Assembly: GCA_037178975.1 (NCBI GenBank) | Contig: JASJZH010000006.1 | Span: forward strand, 10,478,001 to 10,542,000 | DNA: 64,000 nucleotides | Reading direction: 5' to 3' | Source: Oscheius tipulae | Lineage: Eukaryota > Nematoda > Chromadorea > Rhabditida > Rhabditidae | Shown: positions 35,201-47,740 of the stretch, one piece after another | Numbering within the stretch: position 1 is the stretch's first letter | How the letters are laid out: each line of letters opens with the position of its first letter | Notes under the pieces: model-generated | Told to the model about the DNA's origin: nothing | What the model saw: only the letters and a program-made list of their open reading frames with translations | The model's database searches: none | Made by a program: the position numbers and the translations under genes

Positions 35201-37599
35201 TTTTATGCTTAGTTTTTAGGTAATGCTGATCAACTCTTCAAAAGACTTGCATGCCCACAGTTCTCTTCCCAATAAAGCCATTCATGTTTTCCCAACCTTT
35301 GATGACTTGAAACCTGCCAAGAACATTTTTTGTCCAACTAAAGAATGTAAATTTATCGCATGACATGCTGGAAACCATATTTCAGACCAACCGGCGCCGG
35401 AGGAACACCACAAGGCAAAAATTGGTACCCTCGGAGTGGCAGTTCTTTGTGTATCAGCTGTCGCCCTCTTCATCGCCCTCACAACCATTGCCTACACAGT
35501 CCACAAAAAGATCCGAAACAGACAGATTCGCAGGGTATGAAGCGAGTCTAAAATCTTCTAATCTGCCTGCAGATGAGCGATAAGGAGCCGATCATCAGTA
35601 AAGGATTTGACGAGCTCGGCAAAGAAATTCTCAACATTTCGGGACTGGCACGTACACGTGTGGATCCGTGGGAGATGAGCCGTCAGCAGATTACCCAGGT
35701 TGGGTGTGCAAAAGTACAAAGCATGGTTCGGTTTTAGGGTACGGAGTTGGGAAGAGGGTCTGGAGGAGTCGTTTACCGAGGTGAGCACAGGTCATAGTAA
35801 CAGATACCATTAATTTTATAACAGGAATTTTGCTATTTTTTCTTTTACCACTGTTGTGAAAGTATTATGTCGCTCTGTTAAAAATCGCGTTTTGCTTATT
35901 TTATTTGCAGCCTAGGCTCATCTTTTCCAACCAACACTGGCAATCAATGTGTCATGTTCTTGTTTTCTTTTCTAACAGTATTGCTGTCGACCTTGCTTTT
36001 TGGCCCATAAATTTCTGATTAAAATCACAACGATCTCTGAAATCCGGTCATAGATCTATTCTGTTTTTCAAATGTAAATTTACTGTACTTCATACAAAGT
36101 TCTAGGTTCAATTCTCGGTCGAGCTCCCTGCGAGTACATCTATCGTCGAAGCTTCTACGCCTACCAATATGACAATTGTCCGGTGGCAATAAAGGCACGT
36201 ATGTTGCTTTTTTGAATTATGCATGTCTTGGACGCGGGGGCCCAGGCTAAATATTCCAGGAACAGATCATCGGCTCAGACGAAAAAGGCAGACAACAGCT
36301 TTTGGACGAGATCGAGATCATGAAGGTACTGAACCAAATTTTTTTTGTTTTATAGGGTTTCAGGCTATTCGACCCCATCAAAACATTGCCAACATGCTCG
36401 GCTGCGTGACTACTGTAAATCCTGTCTGTTTGGTTTTGGAATACGCTGAAGGAGGCAGTTTGAAACAGTTCATCAAGGGAAAACTTATTCTTCCTTCTGT
36501 AAGTATTCTAGCGAGAGGCATAGAGGCAAAGAGACAGAGAGGCAGAGAGACAGAGAATCAGAGAGACTGCTGGGCCAATTAACTTATTGACAGATTGGTA
36601 GATTTTACACCATACCCTTGTTTATGACTGTATTTATCATATTTTTAAGACAGTTGTCACAAACGTATGTATGTTGTGTTCAATTTATCATGTCTCATTA
36701 CCCTGGGGAGGCGTAATACGTAGCTGAAATGTACGTATGATAAAAGCCATTTTGTGCCTTGTCACATGTGAAAAGTTAAAGGATACATGATCAGTGATAA
36801 CATTTTCAGGGTAGTCAACATTCTGGAAACCATGTGATTCATCAGAGAGACGCTCTTTCTTACCTATGGCAGATTGCAGACGGGCTTGTAAGAAAATCCA
36901 GTAAACAACAATAACAAGTTAAGGGTTTTGTCCATAATTGTGGTGTGATCCATCGCGATGTAGCTGCAAGAAACGTACTTATAAAACGTGGGCGCGATGT
37001 TCTAATAGCAGATTTCGGGCTGGCGATCTGGAAAGAGAACGGCACCTCACTCTCCAAGGTACATATAAATCTGAAGATTAACTAATTTTTTCTGTTTCAG
37101 ATTAAGCGACTACCAATTAAATGGACTCCTCCAGAAGCCCTGTCCCGTGCACAGTTCAGCGAAGCATCTGATGTTTGGTAAGCAAGCTGCTTCTCATTTC
37201 CGGATGTCTTTAAAAGAAGCAGCTCTTAATGATCCCACGAAAAGAAGCCACTTTCTGGCTGAAAAGTAGCCAAATCAAAACTGTGACATTAGAGGAATTG
37301 ATGGTGACTATAGCTTAAATATTTTCAGGTCTTTTGGAGTCTGTGCCTGGGAAATACTAATGTCAGGAGAGGACCCCTTCGATCATGTGCCAACACCAGA
37401 AATTTTGTCATATCTGCACTCAGGGAGACGATTGGACCGTCCGGAAAATTGCGGTGATCCGCTTTGGCGAATATTGAGGTCTTGTTGGCTGGAAGATGCA
37501 GAAAAACGGCCGAGCTTCAATACTGTCAAGACTGAGCTCTCGATGCTTCTGGAAGACAGTTGCACCGGTTACGGCTACGTGACTCCACTCAGGGAATAG
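32268..37599 (+). CDS. receptor tyrosine kinase with VWA-like ectodomain
   Basis: Signal peptide (MKFLLILLLYNFGILA), a Cys-bearing region, two divergent von Willebrand A-like modules (about 33340-34076 and 34200-35346), one membrane helix (VAVLCVSAVALFIALTTIAY), and an intracellular tyrosine kinase. Kinase motifs: glycine loop GRGSGGVV, VAIK lysine, HRDVAARN catalytic loop, DFG, PIKWTPPEAL, and DVWSFGVCAWEILMSG. Proposed exons: 32268-32334, 32374-32610, 32648-32806, 33207-33918, 33958-34076, 34115-34162, 34200-34377, 34501-34543, 34588-34604, 34714-34810, 34892-34987, 35025-35186, 35220-35346, 35386-35534, 35573-35698, 35738-35780, 36106-36194, 36260-36325, 36364-36498, 36810-36887, 36924-37058, 37101-37177, 37329-37599 (about 1,076 aa). 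The MIDAS DxSxS of VWA is lost in both modules. The 33207-33918 exon may hide in-frame introns; the 17-base exon at 34588 is tentative; 36195-36259 needs a GC donor. AATAAA at 37611-37616. Confidence 0.85.
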
Positions 37600-37894
37600 T
37601 GTACGAGTTCAATAAAGTTGTAATATACCTCTTGCTCACGTTTCCCAAACAGCTTATCATAATTTCCGTGTTAATACCATTTCCAAGTCTCCAGCTGCTC
37701 CAAGTTTCAAGAGGTAGTATAAGACAAAATTTTGAAAGTAAAAAATGTCTTCACAATGTCCACCAATGAGTCTGACACGTCTTCTTAATGGATCATTTCC
37801 CCGGGGAACGTATTAGTTCATAATTTCTATTGTTAGCTGAAGGCTGAACGACAGTCGCTGCCGAGCCTAATGGGCGTGGCAACTTCATTCCGTC
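37600..37894. other. short spacer between kinase and peptide genes
   Basis: 295 bp containing the kinase gene poly(A) signal. No other element is recognised. Confidence 0.45.
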
Positions 37895-39407
37895 ATGGTC
37901 CCTCTCCGCCGGTTGGGTCTGTCCCTACTCCTACTCTTGGCTCTAATCTCAGTGATCAGTGCACAATATGTGGAAATACAAGGTATAGGTTGGCCTTACA
38001 GTACCTAATAGATTAGTCCCATCCATGTTGCAAGTCAATTCTCTTGCAAGAATATTGCAGTAAGCACTGTTTTAAAATACATTTGAAGAGCATATAAAAC
38101 TATTTGCGTGTACGAACTTTATATCCAAGATAGAAGTCGGAAGACAAATCATGACTTTACAGAATTTGTTACATTAGCTAAAACCTTGAATTTTGCCTTG
38201 CGCTATGGTTTATAATGTGTTGAAACTTGAAATGCCACGAATTTTCAGTTTAATGACCCTATTTTCATATGGTCTTAAAAGTTTTGATGATATCTAATCT
38301 CTGCATAAGTTTTTCACTTTTTGAACTTAAGTCCGCGTTCAGCACGAACCTTATTTAACCCCTCTTTTTGAGCATCCGTGACATGTCCGTGACATGCATT
38401 GATCACATAACAAGTACTTTCTTCTGTCTTTTTGTTTCTGATCATGATCATTAGAGCTCAAAAACGTTCAATTGCAACAGAGGACATGACGAAGTCTGAT
38501 CTGTCATTTCCCCGGCTGCGTGGAATTGCATCCTGTTTTGGCCATATAAGCTGGAAAGATTAATGAAATTATATCACAGAGAGCAACCACAGTGTTTGTT
38601 ACCTGAATTTTGTTCAGCAAGGCCACAATTGTACCAGAAAAAAGAGAATTTATAGTTAAGCCCCACCCCATGCAAATGAGAGACATTATATCATTCACTT
38701 ATCATTCAACGGAAGATTCGCTGTGTAAACAGATCAGAAAAAAGTTAGCTACGAAACAGATCTTTAGGAGGAGTGGGTGCATCCTAATTTAACCCGATTT
38801 TGAACCGAGGGGGGCTGAGTTCACGCGGAAGACCGGTAATTGAACGCACGTCATTTTTACGTAACTTGCTCGCAGTTATTCTTTTACCGAAAGATTTATG
38901 TCTTGAAATTAATTTGACCAACACGCTTAACTTTAAGTCAACTTTCCCAGCACAGCTGTCCTACGCGCTTAACCTTTAATAGGTTGTTTTGTCTGATGAG
39001 CCATAGAGACTCTTACGCGCACGAGTTTAATGAAAAAAGTCCACACAATTAGACGATGTGTCCCTGAAAATTACACAAAACTTTTCGTATAGTATGTGTT
39101 TGACTCTTCAGCTCTTGGTCTCTGTCTGACGCTTCATGGTTGATTTCATACGCACATGAAAGTAGTGTTATGAGAGATGAGAGATACTGGAAAGCTTTTG
39201 AGCGCCAAATGGGCTTAATGGCTAATGAGCTGAGTGGGTTATGACTTTTAAGCTCATTTCCGCCTCCCTGCAATTACTTTTTTTTCAGAAGAATTCATGC
39301 CCATGTTATCACGACCAAGACGCAACAATCTTGTCTTCACAAATCTGATTCGAAAATGGCAGAATATGGACAATAAACGCTACGTCATCAGTCCCATCAG
39401 TGTCTAG
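37895..39407 (+). CDS. small secreted peptide precursor, 68 aa
   Basis: Two exons, 37895-37982 and 39289-39407, join in phase 1. The first encodes a strong signal peptide (LGLSLLLLLALISVISA). The second encodes a short basic region with RPRR and NKR sites; cleavage there would release a peptide starting NNLVFTNLIRKW and a C-terminal YVISPISV. The layout resembles a neuropeptide or peptide-hormone precursor, but no known peptide family was recognised and no C-terminal amidation glycine is seen. The 1.3-kb intron contains no supported exon, though small extra exons could have been missed. Its 3' end faces the STARD7-like gene, about 200 bp apart. Confidence 0.55.
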
Positions 39408-39604
39408 TTGTCTCCCGCCCCATTGCCCCTTACGTAGTAAGAATATCCCCAGTGCCAGTACGAATAAAGGCTCTTGTAAATAATGCATCTCTTACGAAGA
39501 AAAGTTCATGATCAACAGTCAGAAAACAGGCTATATCACATTGAGTGTGTGCATGAAAACGACGATAAATGTAATGTGATATACTACGCGATGAGACATG
39601 TGTT

Positions 39605-41519
39605 CTATGACAAGAGGCTAGATTCTGGCACAGAATTCTGGAACGTTTTTGACTTGATGTTCCGCAAGCCTGGCATAATATTTTGTATTTTGGCGGCAAC
39701 TCCTTTATCCTTCTCGTCATTTTCGTCAAGGACCTCCTCTTCCATCGCTTCCTCCTCCTCTTCACTAGTTTCCGGCACTTGAAGTTTCATCTCGTCAAAC
39801 TTCTTCGAGGAGAGCCTCTCCAGAACTGATCTGATTTCTTTGCCGGACTTTTCAATTTCTAGTGCAGCCTTGTGGACCTGAAAAAACTGGAATGCTATTT
39901 GATCGTCAGTGTGCTCAAAACAACGAGTCATTGAGTTAACTACGCAGCAAATTTCGTTTATGGTTGTTTTTAATCAGCTTTCCATGGCACCTTATTTCTG
40001 TCTAGCAAATTTTTCTCAGGTAATCGGATCTAATTGGACAACCAAAGCTCACCTGCTTAAGAAAGTACGGACCGCCTTGGTTGACCATCCAGTTGTAGAT
40101 ATAGCGGGGGATGTTGGCCTCCGGGTTGTCCGAATAGGTGAGAATGTAGTCTGAACAGAAAAAATAATACAAAAACAGAAGATGCCTGACCGACACCGTG
40201 CTCATTCCAGTCGTCATGCGATCGAATAGCCATTCTTGAGGTATAGGTGCCAACTCGGACATTCTTGGTTTTTGGAGCCGAAGGAACCACCTACAATGAA
40301 TATCTTGCAGCTATCCAGTACCAGTGGACAGAAAAGTGACTATAAACTTTTAGGAGGACCAATGCTTTCGAACACGAGAGGCATTTAAAATGTTGGTATT
40401 TTGATCAATGTAAGCCTCCCTAACACATTAAAAACTAGCCCCGCTTTTGAACTAGGATGTGTTTTTTCTGGACCAGCAGTTGCTTAGCTGTAGACGCGAG
40501 AGACTTTAAGTACTACGGATGTTTTTGCAAACTATATGTCACTTCAAGTTCTGAAGATGAAGAACAAACAACGAGTTTCATCTCAAAGCATAGCTTTGGT
40601 AATTGCCAAGACTAGTTACAATCAGCGCTAAAAGATGAATTTTTTTTAGTATTATCAAAAGCCAAAGCGTGGAATAGAAAAACGTAATATAAAACCACAA
40701 ACCTCTTCTGAAACGACTTCGCTCTCTATGACCACAACTTTTTTGTCGTCCGAGATCCACGTCCGTCTAACATAGACGTATTCTCTTGCATGAAGAGGGT
40801 ATGGGAACTTGGATACCCAGCGAAGGAGCTGAAACCGAAAAGAAATGAGGATGTACCAGGAAAACTTACCTCATGCTCTTCTTGTTCATCCAATAGCTCC
40901 AAGCTTATGATATTTCCATCCCATTCTGTCCTATAAGTTATATCATTTTGAGCGTCCAGAAAGGAGCGCGGGGAGATGTCCCAGTAGGTTCCGGCACATT
41001 TGTACTCGTATAGCTCACGGTCTCCTTCTAGGCGTCTAAAATAGCATCTTATCATAGCTGTGACATGAAAACCACCTTCGTAGAGCTCGGAAATCCTTTT
41101 CTTCCCTAAGAACTTCCCATCCTCGTTGTTCGTCGTCTCTAGCGTCTACAATTATGGTAAGCAGCGTAAAATAAAGAATTCACCAAACTCATCGACAGCC
41201 TTCTCCGCATTTTTGAACCTCTCATCAGAAATACCGAAATCCTTGAAGGAAAAGGATGCGGCTAGGGCGAAAAGAAGCTTAGGTTCCACAGATCTTCGAG
41301 ATCTTAAAGTGAGAACAGTTTATAGAAGAAATTGCATCACTGACCCGGTACGGGTGTACCTACACCTCCAACTGAAATTTCTCGTCTGTTCATAAAATCT
41401 CCACGAGTAGGAGCTTCGACTGGTACCCGCAATCTAAAAACAAGCCTATAAAACCAGCTAATAAAGGTTTTTACCTGGAAATTTCTCGAGACAATGAATT
41501 CCAGGACTTTACGAAACAT
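39605..41519 (-). CDS. STARD7-like START-domain lipid transfer protein
   Basis: STARD7 carries phosphatidylcholine to mitochondria. Minus-strand exons in order: 41519-41475, 41433-41345, 41302-41184, 41145-41076, 41035-40870, 40828-40703, 40290-40191, 40150-40053, 39877-39605 (361 aa, phases agree). The N-terminus is Arg/Ser/aromatic-rich with a short hydrophobic stretch (KLLFALAASFSF), compatible with a mitochondrial presequence and anchor. The START domain matches human STARD7 in order: RGWEVLREEKDF, CAGTYWDISPRSFLDAQND, RWVSKFPYPLHARE, YVRRTW, VRVGTYTSRMAIR, DYILTYSDNPEANIPRYIYN. The C-terminal tail is strongly acidic (SEEEEEAMEEE). The donor after exon 7 was taken as GTCAGG because it restores the EHGVDYILTY match. 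Confidence 0.92.
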
Positions 41520-42027
41520 TGCGGTTCATACAGCGTCCCCTATAAAATCTTACATTTTCAAGGTAGAAGAGTAGAATCAGTGAAAATGATGTGTTTTGTC
41601 ACGAAAACAAGGCAAAATAGTCAGGCTGAGCGTAAACAAACCCAAAGGAACATCTATTTTCACTGAAACGCGCCGGACCAGAGAGCTGGTCACGTTTCCT
41701 ACACAGCGTGATAGATATGATCGAACAGAACAACACCACCACCAGAAAGCCAGAAAGCCAGAGAAACTGCCAAAGAGACATTTATTATTTATATCACAGT
41801 CCATCCGAGACGCCAGTTGTTCAGTTTTTTTCACAAAAAAATGCATATTATACACTTAGAATGCCGGTATATTATGTGGAATGATTGAAGCCAAGAAGGT
41901 AGGATAACACAGTAGGATGAGAGATCACAAGAAAGGCTATACAAACTAATGTACAAGGAAATATTGCAGAACACGATTGGGATGTGAGATCGTTGAGCTT
42001 GAAGACAAAAAGATGGGTCTAGGTACA
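41520..42027. other. spacer between Pellino and STARD7-like genes
   Basis: 508 bp containing the Pellino 3' flank and the upstream region of the STARD7-like gene, both on the minus strand. Short open frames here are not supported. Confidence 0.45.
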
Positions 42028-44497
42028 TCAATCTTCGAAGAGATGGTCTTGGAAGATTAGTTTTACAAATGGTTTTTCTGTGGCCAGCAAAGTAGTGCAG
42101 AATGGACAGACAGGATGAAAACTGTTCGTGCCATGAGGTAGGGGTATCCGAGACCAGTACCTGAAAGAGAGTTGAGAATCTTAGCTTAGGATGCACAAGG
42201 GTCAAAAACATGTGTGAAAAATCGAATCTGTGGGCACAGGGAATATTTTCACGATTATTTGAGAGAGTCAGAGTTTAGGAAACTCGACATTGATTGAGCA
42301 GAGTACCTATTGAAACTGCCGGTTCTCTAATTTGTAAAGAAAATCGAAGTTTCATCTGTTAAGAATTTTTTTGAAGCTGTGGTCATTTTAAAAACATGAT
42401 TTTGCTCTTTTCACTAGTTCTGTACTTCCTGTCTTTCAACAAGAAGTTGCTGACTATCTGGTAAGACTGACGGATATTCCAAAAGTATTAACTGTAACTG
42501 GTTAATACAGTTTGCTTGAGAGCCTGTCTATCTTCAAGCTTAGCTTAATGAATTCTGCTCACCTAACAGTGTTGTAACTTGCAACATGCCCGCAAGGATT
42601 GAAAGCATGATCCAAATCGCCGGAATCCAAATGGAACGCAGATTCCATTCCCATTGTAAGCTGAAACAACACTTAAGAGACTCCAAAATTGTCTTACCTG
42701 GAGTATTCGCTCACTCTCGGCCAAGCAGATGGGACATTTACAGATTGTTTGACCATTTGCAGAGTTCTGGTAGCCCCAGTGATGTTTTCCCTGGACGTGG
42801 CCACATCGGAGATAGGCCTGGATTGTAAAATGTGAAAGTGTCAAAAGAAGGCTTACATATGGTTGCCGTGAGCTAACTCCTTTAGAGCTCTTTTTCTTCG
42901 GAATGATCAATGTGTTCAGATTGACCGGACATTGTGGTTTTCCAGCATTTAGTCGATCTAGTGCCATCTCTAGTTCGAGTAAAGTTGGTGACTTGGCCAG
43001 ACCGTCAGCTGTCCTCCACAGAAGAGTGGCTCCGCAGAGATCTATCAAGGTGCCGTCCTAAACAACTTAGTGTTTCGTAGTCAAACCGTATTGTCGGCTA
43101 CAGCTTTTGCTTTCTTGCCCGTGCTGTCTACAGCCAAGCAATCTCATGCCTGTACTGCCTCGGTAATTTGCGGACATACTATTCCAGAAATTCCACTAAT
43201 GCTAATCAACTCGGAATCCTGTACTGTCTCGGCAGCTGAGTGAACCCCAAACCGTATCTTCTCAGCAGAGTGGCTTTTCGATATATTTCATAATCGAAAA
43301 ATAGCTAAATCGTACCTGAAGCATGTTAGTTTCCTCCAAAACGTGGTCTCCTCTGGTGTTGCTACTTCTTGTCTCTCGAAGAGTGTAGATATCTCCGTCA
43401 ACTGAAACCTCTCTCCACCTGTAGGGTGTGATGATATCCTCGGAATCTTCACTATTCCTATTCGGATGAAGCAATAGGACTCCATTTGTAGTGAGTCCAT
43501 CAATTTCGCTATTTTTTTTCGTCCATTTTGTTGCCTTTTCCTGAAGCAGGGCTCTTAAAATAGTCAGAAATCACAACTCACACCAAGGAAGATATTTCGA
43601 TGGGAATCGAAGCCGGCAGCATAGACGAAAGCCTTATTTGAGTTCTCTCGGTCGACTATCAAACGACAGGCGTATCTTAAAACAATGTCCATCATTAGAC
43701 AATTGAGGATCCTGTATGTGTCTTCCTCTCCCGTATGATCTCCATTATTGGGCGATTTTTTCACCTCTCTCAACCGACTTACCGACTAATAGTTGAAGAA
43801 ATCGGTCTCTCTCCAGCCCTCATGGCTAGATTTGAATGGTTTTTAACTAAAAATCATTTGATCAAGTTTTGAAATAGCGACAAACCTGGGCTAGAAACAT
43901 TTTGTGTGTTAGACGCTAGCCAAGTGTCAACAATAGTAAAATCTATTTGATCTTCAGATGAGCGCCCAATCTAAAGTTCATTATCTTGAAAAGACTCCTG
44001 ATAATACAAACCTGGAACATGTCTTTGCTCGAATCGGCAACAAACTCCACGAGAACAGTTTGTTTTTTACCATAAGAGTACGAAACGACGTGTTTTGTGG
44101 CATCTTGAACAGCCTGGAAATAGTTGCATAAGCAGGAGGCAAAGTCGGCTCAGAAACTTACAGGAGCATCTTTCGCGTCAACATTAAGCTGCGATACTGA
44201 GCCTTTTTTGATCCCGTTGCCGACGGTCCGCTGCAGAAGCGTCATTTTGGTTCTGTGCCGTTTCATATGATGCGATGAGCCGCTTTTCGTGTCTTGGAGG
44301 CCGTTATACCTGAAAAATGCTCTAAGACATGGTTTTTTTTTTAAAACAACCTACCCTAATAAAATGAGCTCGCCGTAGACGCCATCGTCTTCTAAGACCT
44401 GATTCGTAATCTGCATGGCTTTCTCCTTCGAAGCTAGAAGTGCGTTTTCCAAGTCTCGAGAATCTATGGAGACGGAATCCATTTCAGCTTGAGCCAT
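42028..44497 (-). CDS. Pellino E3 ubiquitin ligase
   Basis: Pellino proteins bind phosphorylated IRAK/Pelle kinases through an FHA-like domain and ubiquitinate partners through a C-terminal RING-like domain. Minus-strand exons in order: 44497-44355, 44309-44162, 44113-44012, 43970-43886, 43825-43783, 43675-43582, 43540-43316, 43057-42857, 42817-42698, 42660-42563, 42160-42028 (463 aa). Landmarks: YGELILLGYNG, DSSKDMFQIGRSSEDQIDF, ISRYACRLIVDR, VYAAGFDSHRNIFLG, GLTTNGVLLLHP, WREVSVDGDIYTLRETRS, LIDLCGATLLWRTADGL, and PQCPVNLNTL. The RING-like part keeps CGH, CKCPIC, NPCGH and CPFC, so the zinc ligands look complete. A TTTTCAG acceptor lies 24 bases before the chosen ATG, so an untranslated 5' exon or spliced leader is likely. 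Confidence 0.95.
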
Positions 44498-47219
44498 CCG
44501 GCTGTTCCAGTTTAATAGCTGAAAAATAAGAAATTCTCGCTCGTTAAAGAAGTATTTTAAGTGGGGAAGACTATAATCTTACTTACTCTTTGTAGTCATA
44601 GGGGATGTCTATAGCTGTTGCGAGGAGGGAATTTTGGCGTGGCTACTAAGAGGAGGATATTAAAGGACTGCCCAGGATTGTGGTTATAGCGCGCATGGTT
44701 CCGCGCGTGATTTTTTCATCTCTGAACAAGAAAATGCCTACGAGAGAGTCTCACAATCTGAAACTCAAACAATCCAAGCTGTTTTGCTCTCCCAAAAAAG
44801 AGAGTGACACAGATGGTTGTAAACAACAAGGAGAGATAAATGGGTGTTTGTGCCGGAAGAGTGCAGAAGGCCAAGACAGTGATTTTTGTGGGAAAATGGC
44901 GGGCAAATCTCATAAGGGCAATGAGAGAGAGGTGGTCGACAGATGGCCGAGTTGGGGACGCGCGAGGTCAACTGTGAATTGCTGCGGGTGCGCATAGGCA
45001 GGACAGGAAAATTCTCCCTCTCTCTCTCCAGCGGGTCGTGGTTCATTAATCTTGCTGATTAAGCGCCATACAATGCTTCCTTGTTTTGTCGGGAAATGGA
45101 GAAATACAGTAGGCTCCGAAAGGAGCAGAAACGATTACTGTGCTGTCATTCATATGGCATAGCAGCTGTACCTAATGCGCGAGCAGCTGACAGGATGCAG
45201 GACAGACGTCTCTCTGGCGTGATCACAGCTCTGATGGAATCTGCTCATTAGAAGGATTCGAGTATATCCAATGAAGGCGAGACGGCAATATTACACTTGA
45301 CTGCTCAAGCGATTAAACTTCTCAGTACCAAAAAGGCTGTGGGGAGAGTTATGGCAATTCCCTCCATCAAAGGACACTTATACCCCGGCGTCTGATTGCC
45401 TCAATTGAGAGAAAGAAGTGGAGATGAAAATGTGTAGAGCAAGAGCCTGAGAGTACAGCGCAGTTTTTTTCTGCAGATTGCCAAGGCGAATTAAGCTAAT
45501 CTTAGGATCACGTACACACTTAGACGAAACAGAAATAAAGCCCGAGGGAGTAGCGTCTCGCCTCTTCAAGATATTGCAATTTTTGACGCGAATCTGATGC
45601 TGGATGGGAAAGTGAACGTCTCTACAAAAAAAATCTGTTATGGCAACGCTAATTGCGAAGTGCTCTCCCACACAGAGAGAAAGCTGATTAGTTGACTTCT
45701 ACGGAATATGAACAAATGTCCAGAGACATATAGGTTCTCTAAGGGAGAGGGGGCCCAAATGTCGGACGCAATTGAAAAAGATGTTAGAGCTTTGAAAAAC
45801 AATGAGACCCCCAGACATGGATTAGGTGATCCTAGCGTATTTCTACTAATTCCCTGACGCACGCATGTACTCCTGTGGAAAGAAATGATGAGGAGGGACG
45901 TGTATAGGAAGATGCAAAACAGCAAGAGAGATAATGAAGAAGGGGTCAGTTGATAAATCTCTAGGTCGGAACCAAAAGCAAAGACAAGTGTAGGAACTAT
46001 ATCTTTGTGACGACAAGGTGGGAGGACACACGCGTCCAGGCGACTGGAATTACCGCGTGAAATCCTATAGTAAGCGCAGAACAAATACGTCGACTGCGAA
46101 GAAACAAGCCGTGTGCGTCATTTTTGCATGGAGAGAGAGAGCCACCCTCCAAGGCAAGCGTTTCCTGCCCCTATGGGGATGTGCGAGCAAAAGCACAAAG
46201 AAGGGGATAAGAAGGAGAAGAAGACTGGGAGCCGAGTCATTCTTATGAAGATCTTTATTAATCCGCTGTCTCTATTCAGAAAATGTGTCAAGACTTTACG
46301 AGAACAAGGCATTTTCGCTGAAACACTCTCGCAAACTGAATAAACAGCTCCATTGGGGGAGGTGACTGTCTGCTAAACAGAATGACCGATCGTAATGGAC
46401 ATTGTTAGAATTTCAAAGGAGAACACTTTAAGGAATAAACAAGCGGAGGCTGTGTGTCCTCGAAGGGAGTGAACAGACTTGAAGGGGAAAAAAGATAAAA
46501 TTAAGTTTCAAGTGGGGTAATTGTAAGGGATTCAGGGACCATAACATGTTGTTGATAGCCAGAAAAGAATAAAGAACATCGCTGCTTTGATACTGGCGAT
46601 ACTTCAAAGCTTTTGGATAAGGAGGTTTGAAAGCCTATATGCGGTAAGACTTGGGATAGAGGAGGGGAGCAACTATACGCGAGAGCGATAAAAGCTTCCA
46701 AGTGAATTAAGTTTAAAAAAGTTCTCAGGCGATAAAATGCTTGTTTTTCAGTAACACGCACGTAATTGAAAGATAATGCCTGGAGCTGTGGCTACCAAGT
46801 GGTATCTCTCACTCTCCCTCCCAACCCTTCTCGCAGTATTCATTTCATTGTTTACCCGCGCGTAGTCAACAAAACCAGGCGGCAAAACAAGCCTAGAGGA
46901 GCAACAGAGAGAAAGACTACGGGTGCGATGCTAATCTGCCCGTGGGGCAGCGACGAACACCAGTTGTTGGCAGGGAGGCAAGTGGAAACTGCCCTAGGAA
47001 ACTACCAATTGACTGGTGATGACGACCCCACGGGTCGCAAAACTAGAACTTTTCTCCCCCCTCGAGGGACCTCCAGCCACCAAAAAATTTCATTCACGCA
47101 ACAAATTAATCAGACGGCTTAACGACATTCAATATAAGAACTGACCTCCATGCAGCTTTGGAACATACTGTGGAAAACTGGAGAAAAACAGTCGAGAACC
47201 ATGATTTGTTGAAAAAATG
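44498..47219. other. intergenic region upstream of Pellino
   Basis: 2.7 kb without a supported gene. Several open frames of 60-150 codons on both strands (for example 45638-46084 minus and 46766-47122 plus) lack domain similarity and splice logic. It probably contains Pellino promoter and 5'-UTR sequence. Confidence 0.45.
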
Positions 47220-47740
47220 AATGGGGTGTAATGCCTCTACTGGACGGTGTAAGGCAGACACACAAGATTGTCCTGCCAGCAGTCCAGACGCCGAAATCAG
47301 CTGGCGTATATTATTTTCACAAACTGTGCGCTCGCTTCTTCAAGCACTCTCTAGTGGCCTACCATCGCCGTCGCCGTTTGTGGAAAGAAGAAATTCCGGT
47401 CCCAGCACTGCGACACAGAGGGATCGTCACGTCAACACCCATGGCGCGAAGCCAACTCAACGTCTGGCGGGATCGTGCGAGGAATGAGGAGGCATGGATG
47501 AGGAAAAATGGCCGAGATGGAAGGAGATCAGCGACGAGCTCTAGGGAGACCGTGCATGAGATGGAAAGATGAGCTGAAGAAAGCCTGTGGTCGCCTCGGA
47601 CGAACTTCAATCACGTGGATGCGATAGACAATAGAGGGAGGCGAAGAGCGAGTTCGCGCTATGGGAGCGGCAAGGGAGCCCTGACATGATAGCAACCCCT
47701 TGATTCCGACAATAAATTGTATTGTATGGACATCGGGAGC
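47220..47740 (+). mobile_element. non-LTR retrotransposon 3' remnant
   Basis: Near 47530-47690, interrupted frames encode GRPCMRWKDELKKACGRLG and then TIEGGEERVRAMGAAREP. This pattern resembles the extreme C-terminus of RTE/CR1-type reverse transcriptases (GRPxxRWxDE...). In-frame stops and shifts show it is dead. The end has AATAAATTGTATTGTATGG, a short ATTGT-type tail typical of LINE 3' ends. No upstream reverse transcriptase core is visible, so this is a 5'-truncated copy. Confidence 0.6.

Noticed and set aside
45638-46084. 148-codon minus-strand open frame upstream of Pellino
   Set aside because: Low-complexity hydrophobic/serine texture and no homology or splice support.
46766-47122. 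118-codon plus-strand open frame upstream of the LINE remnant
   Set aside because: No recognisable motif and no supporting start or splice context.
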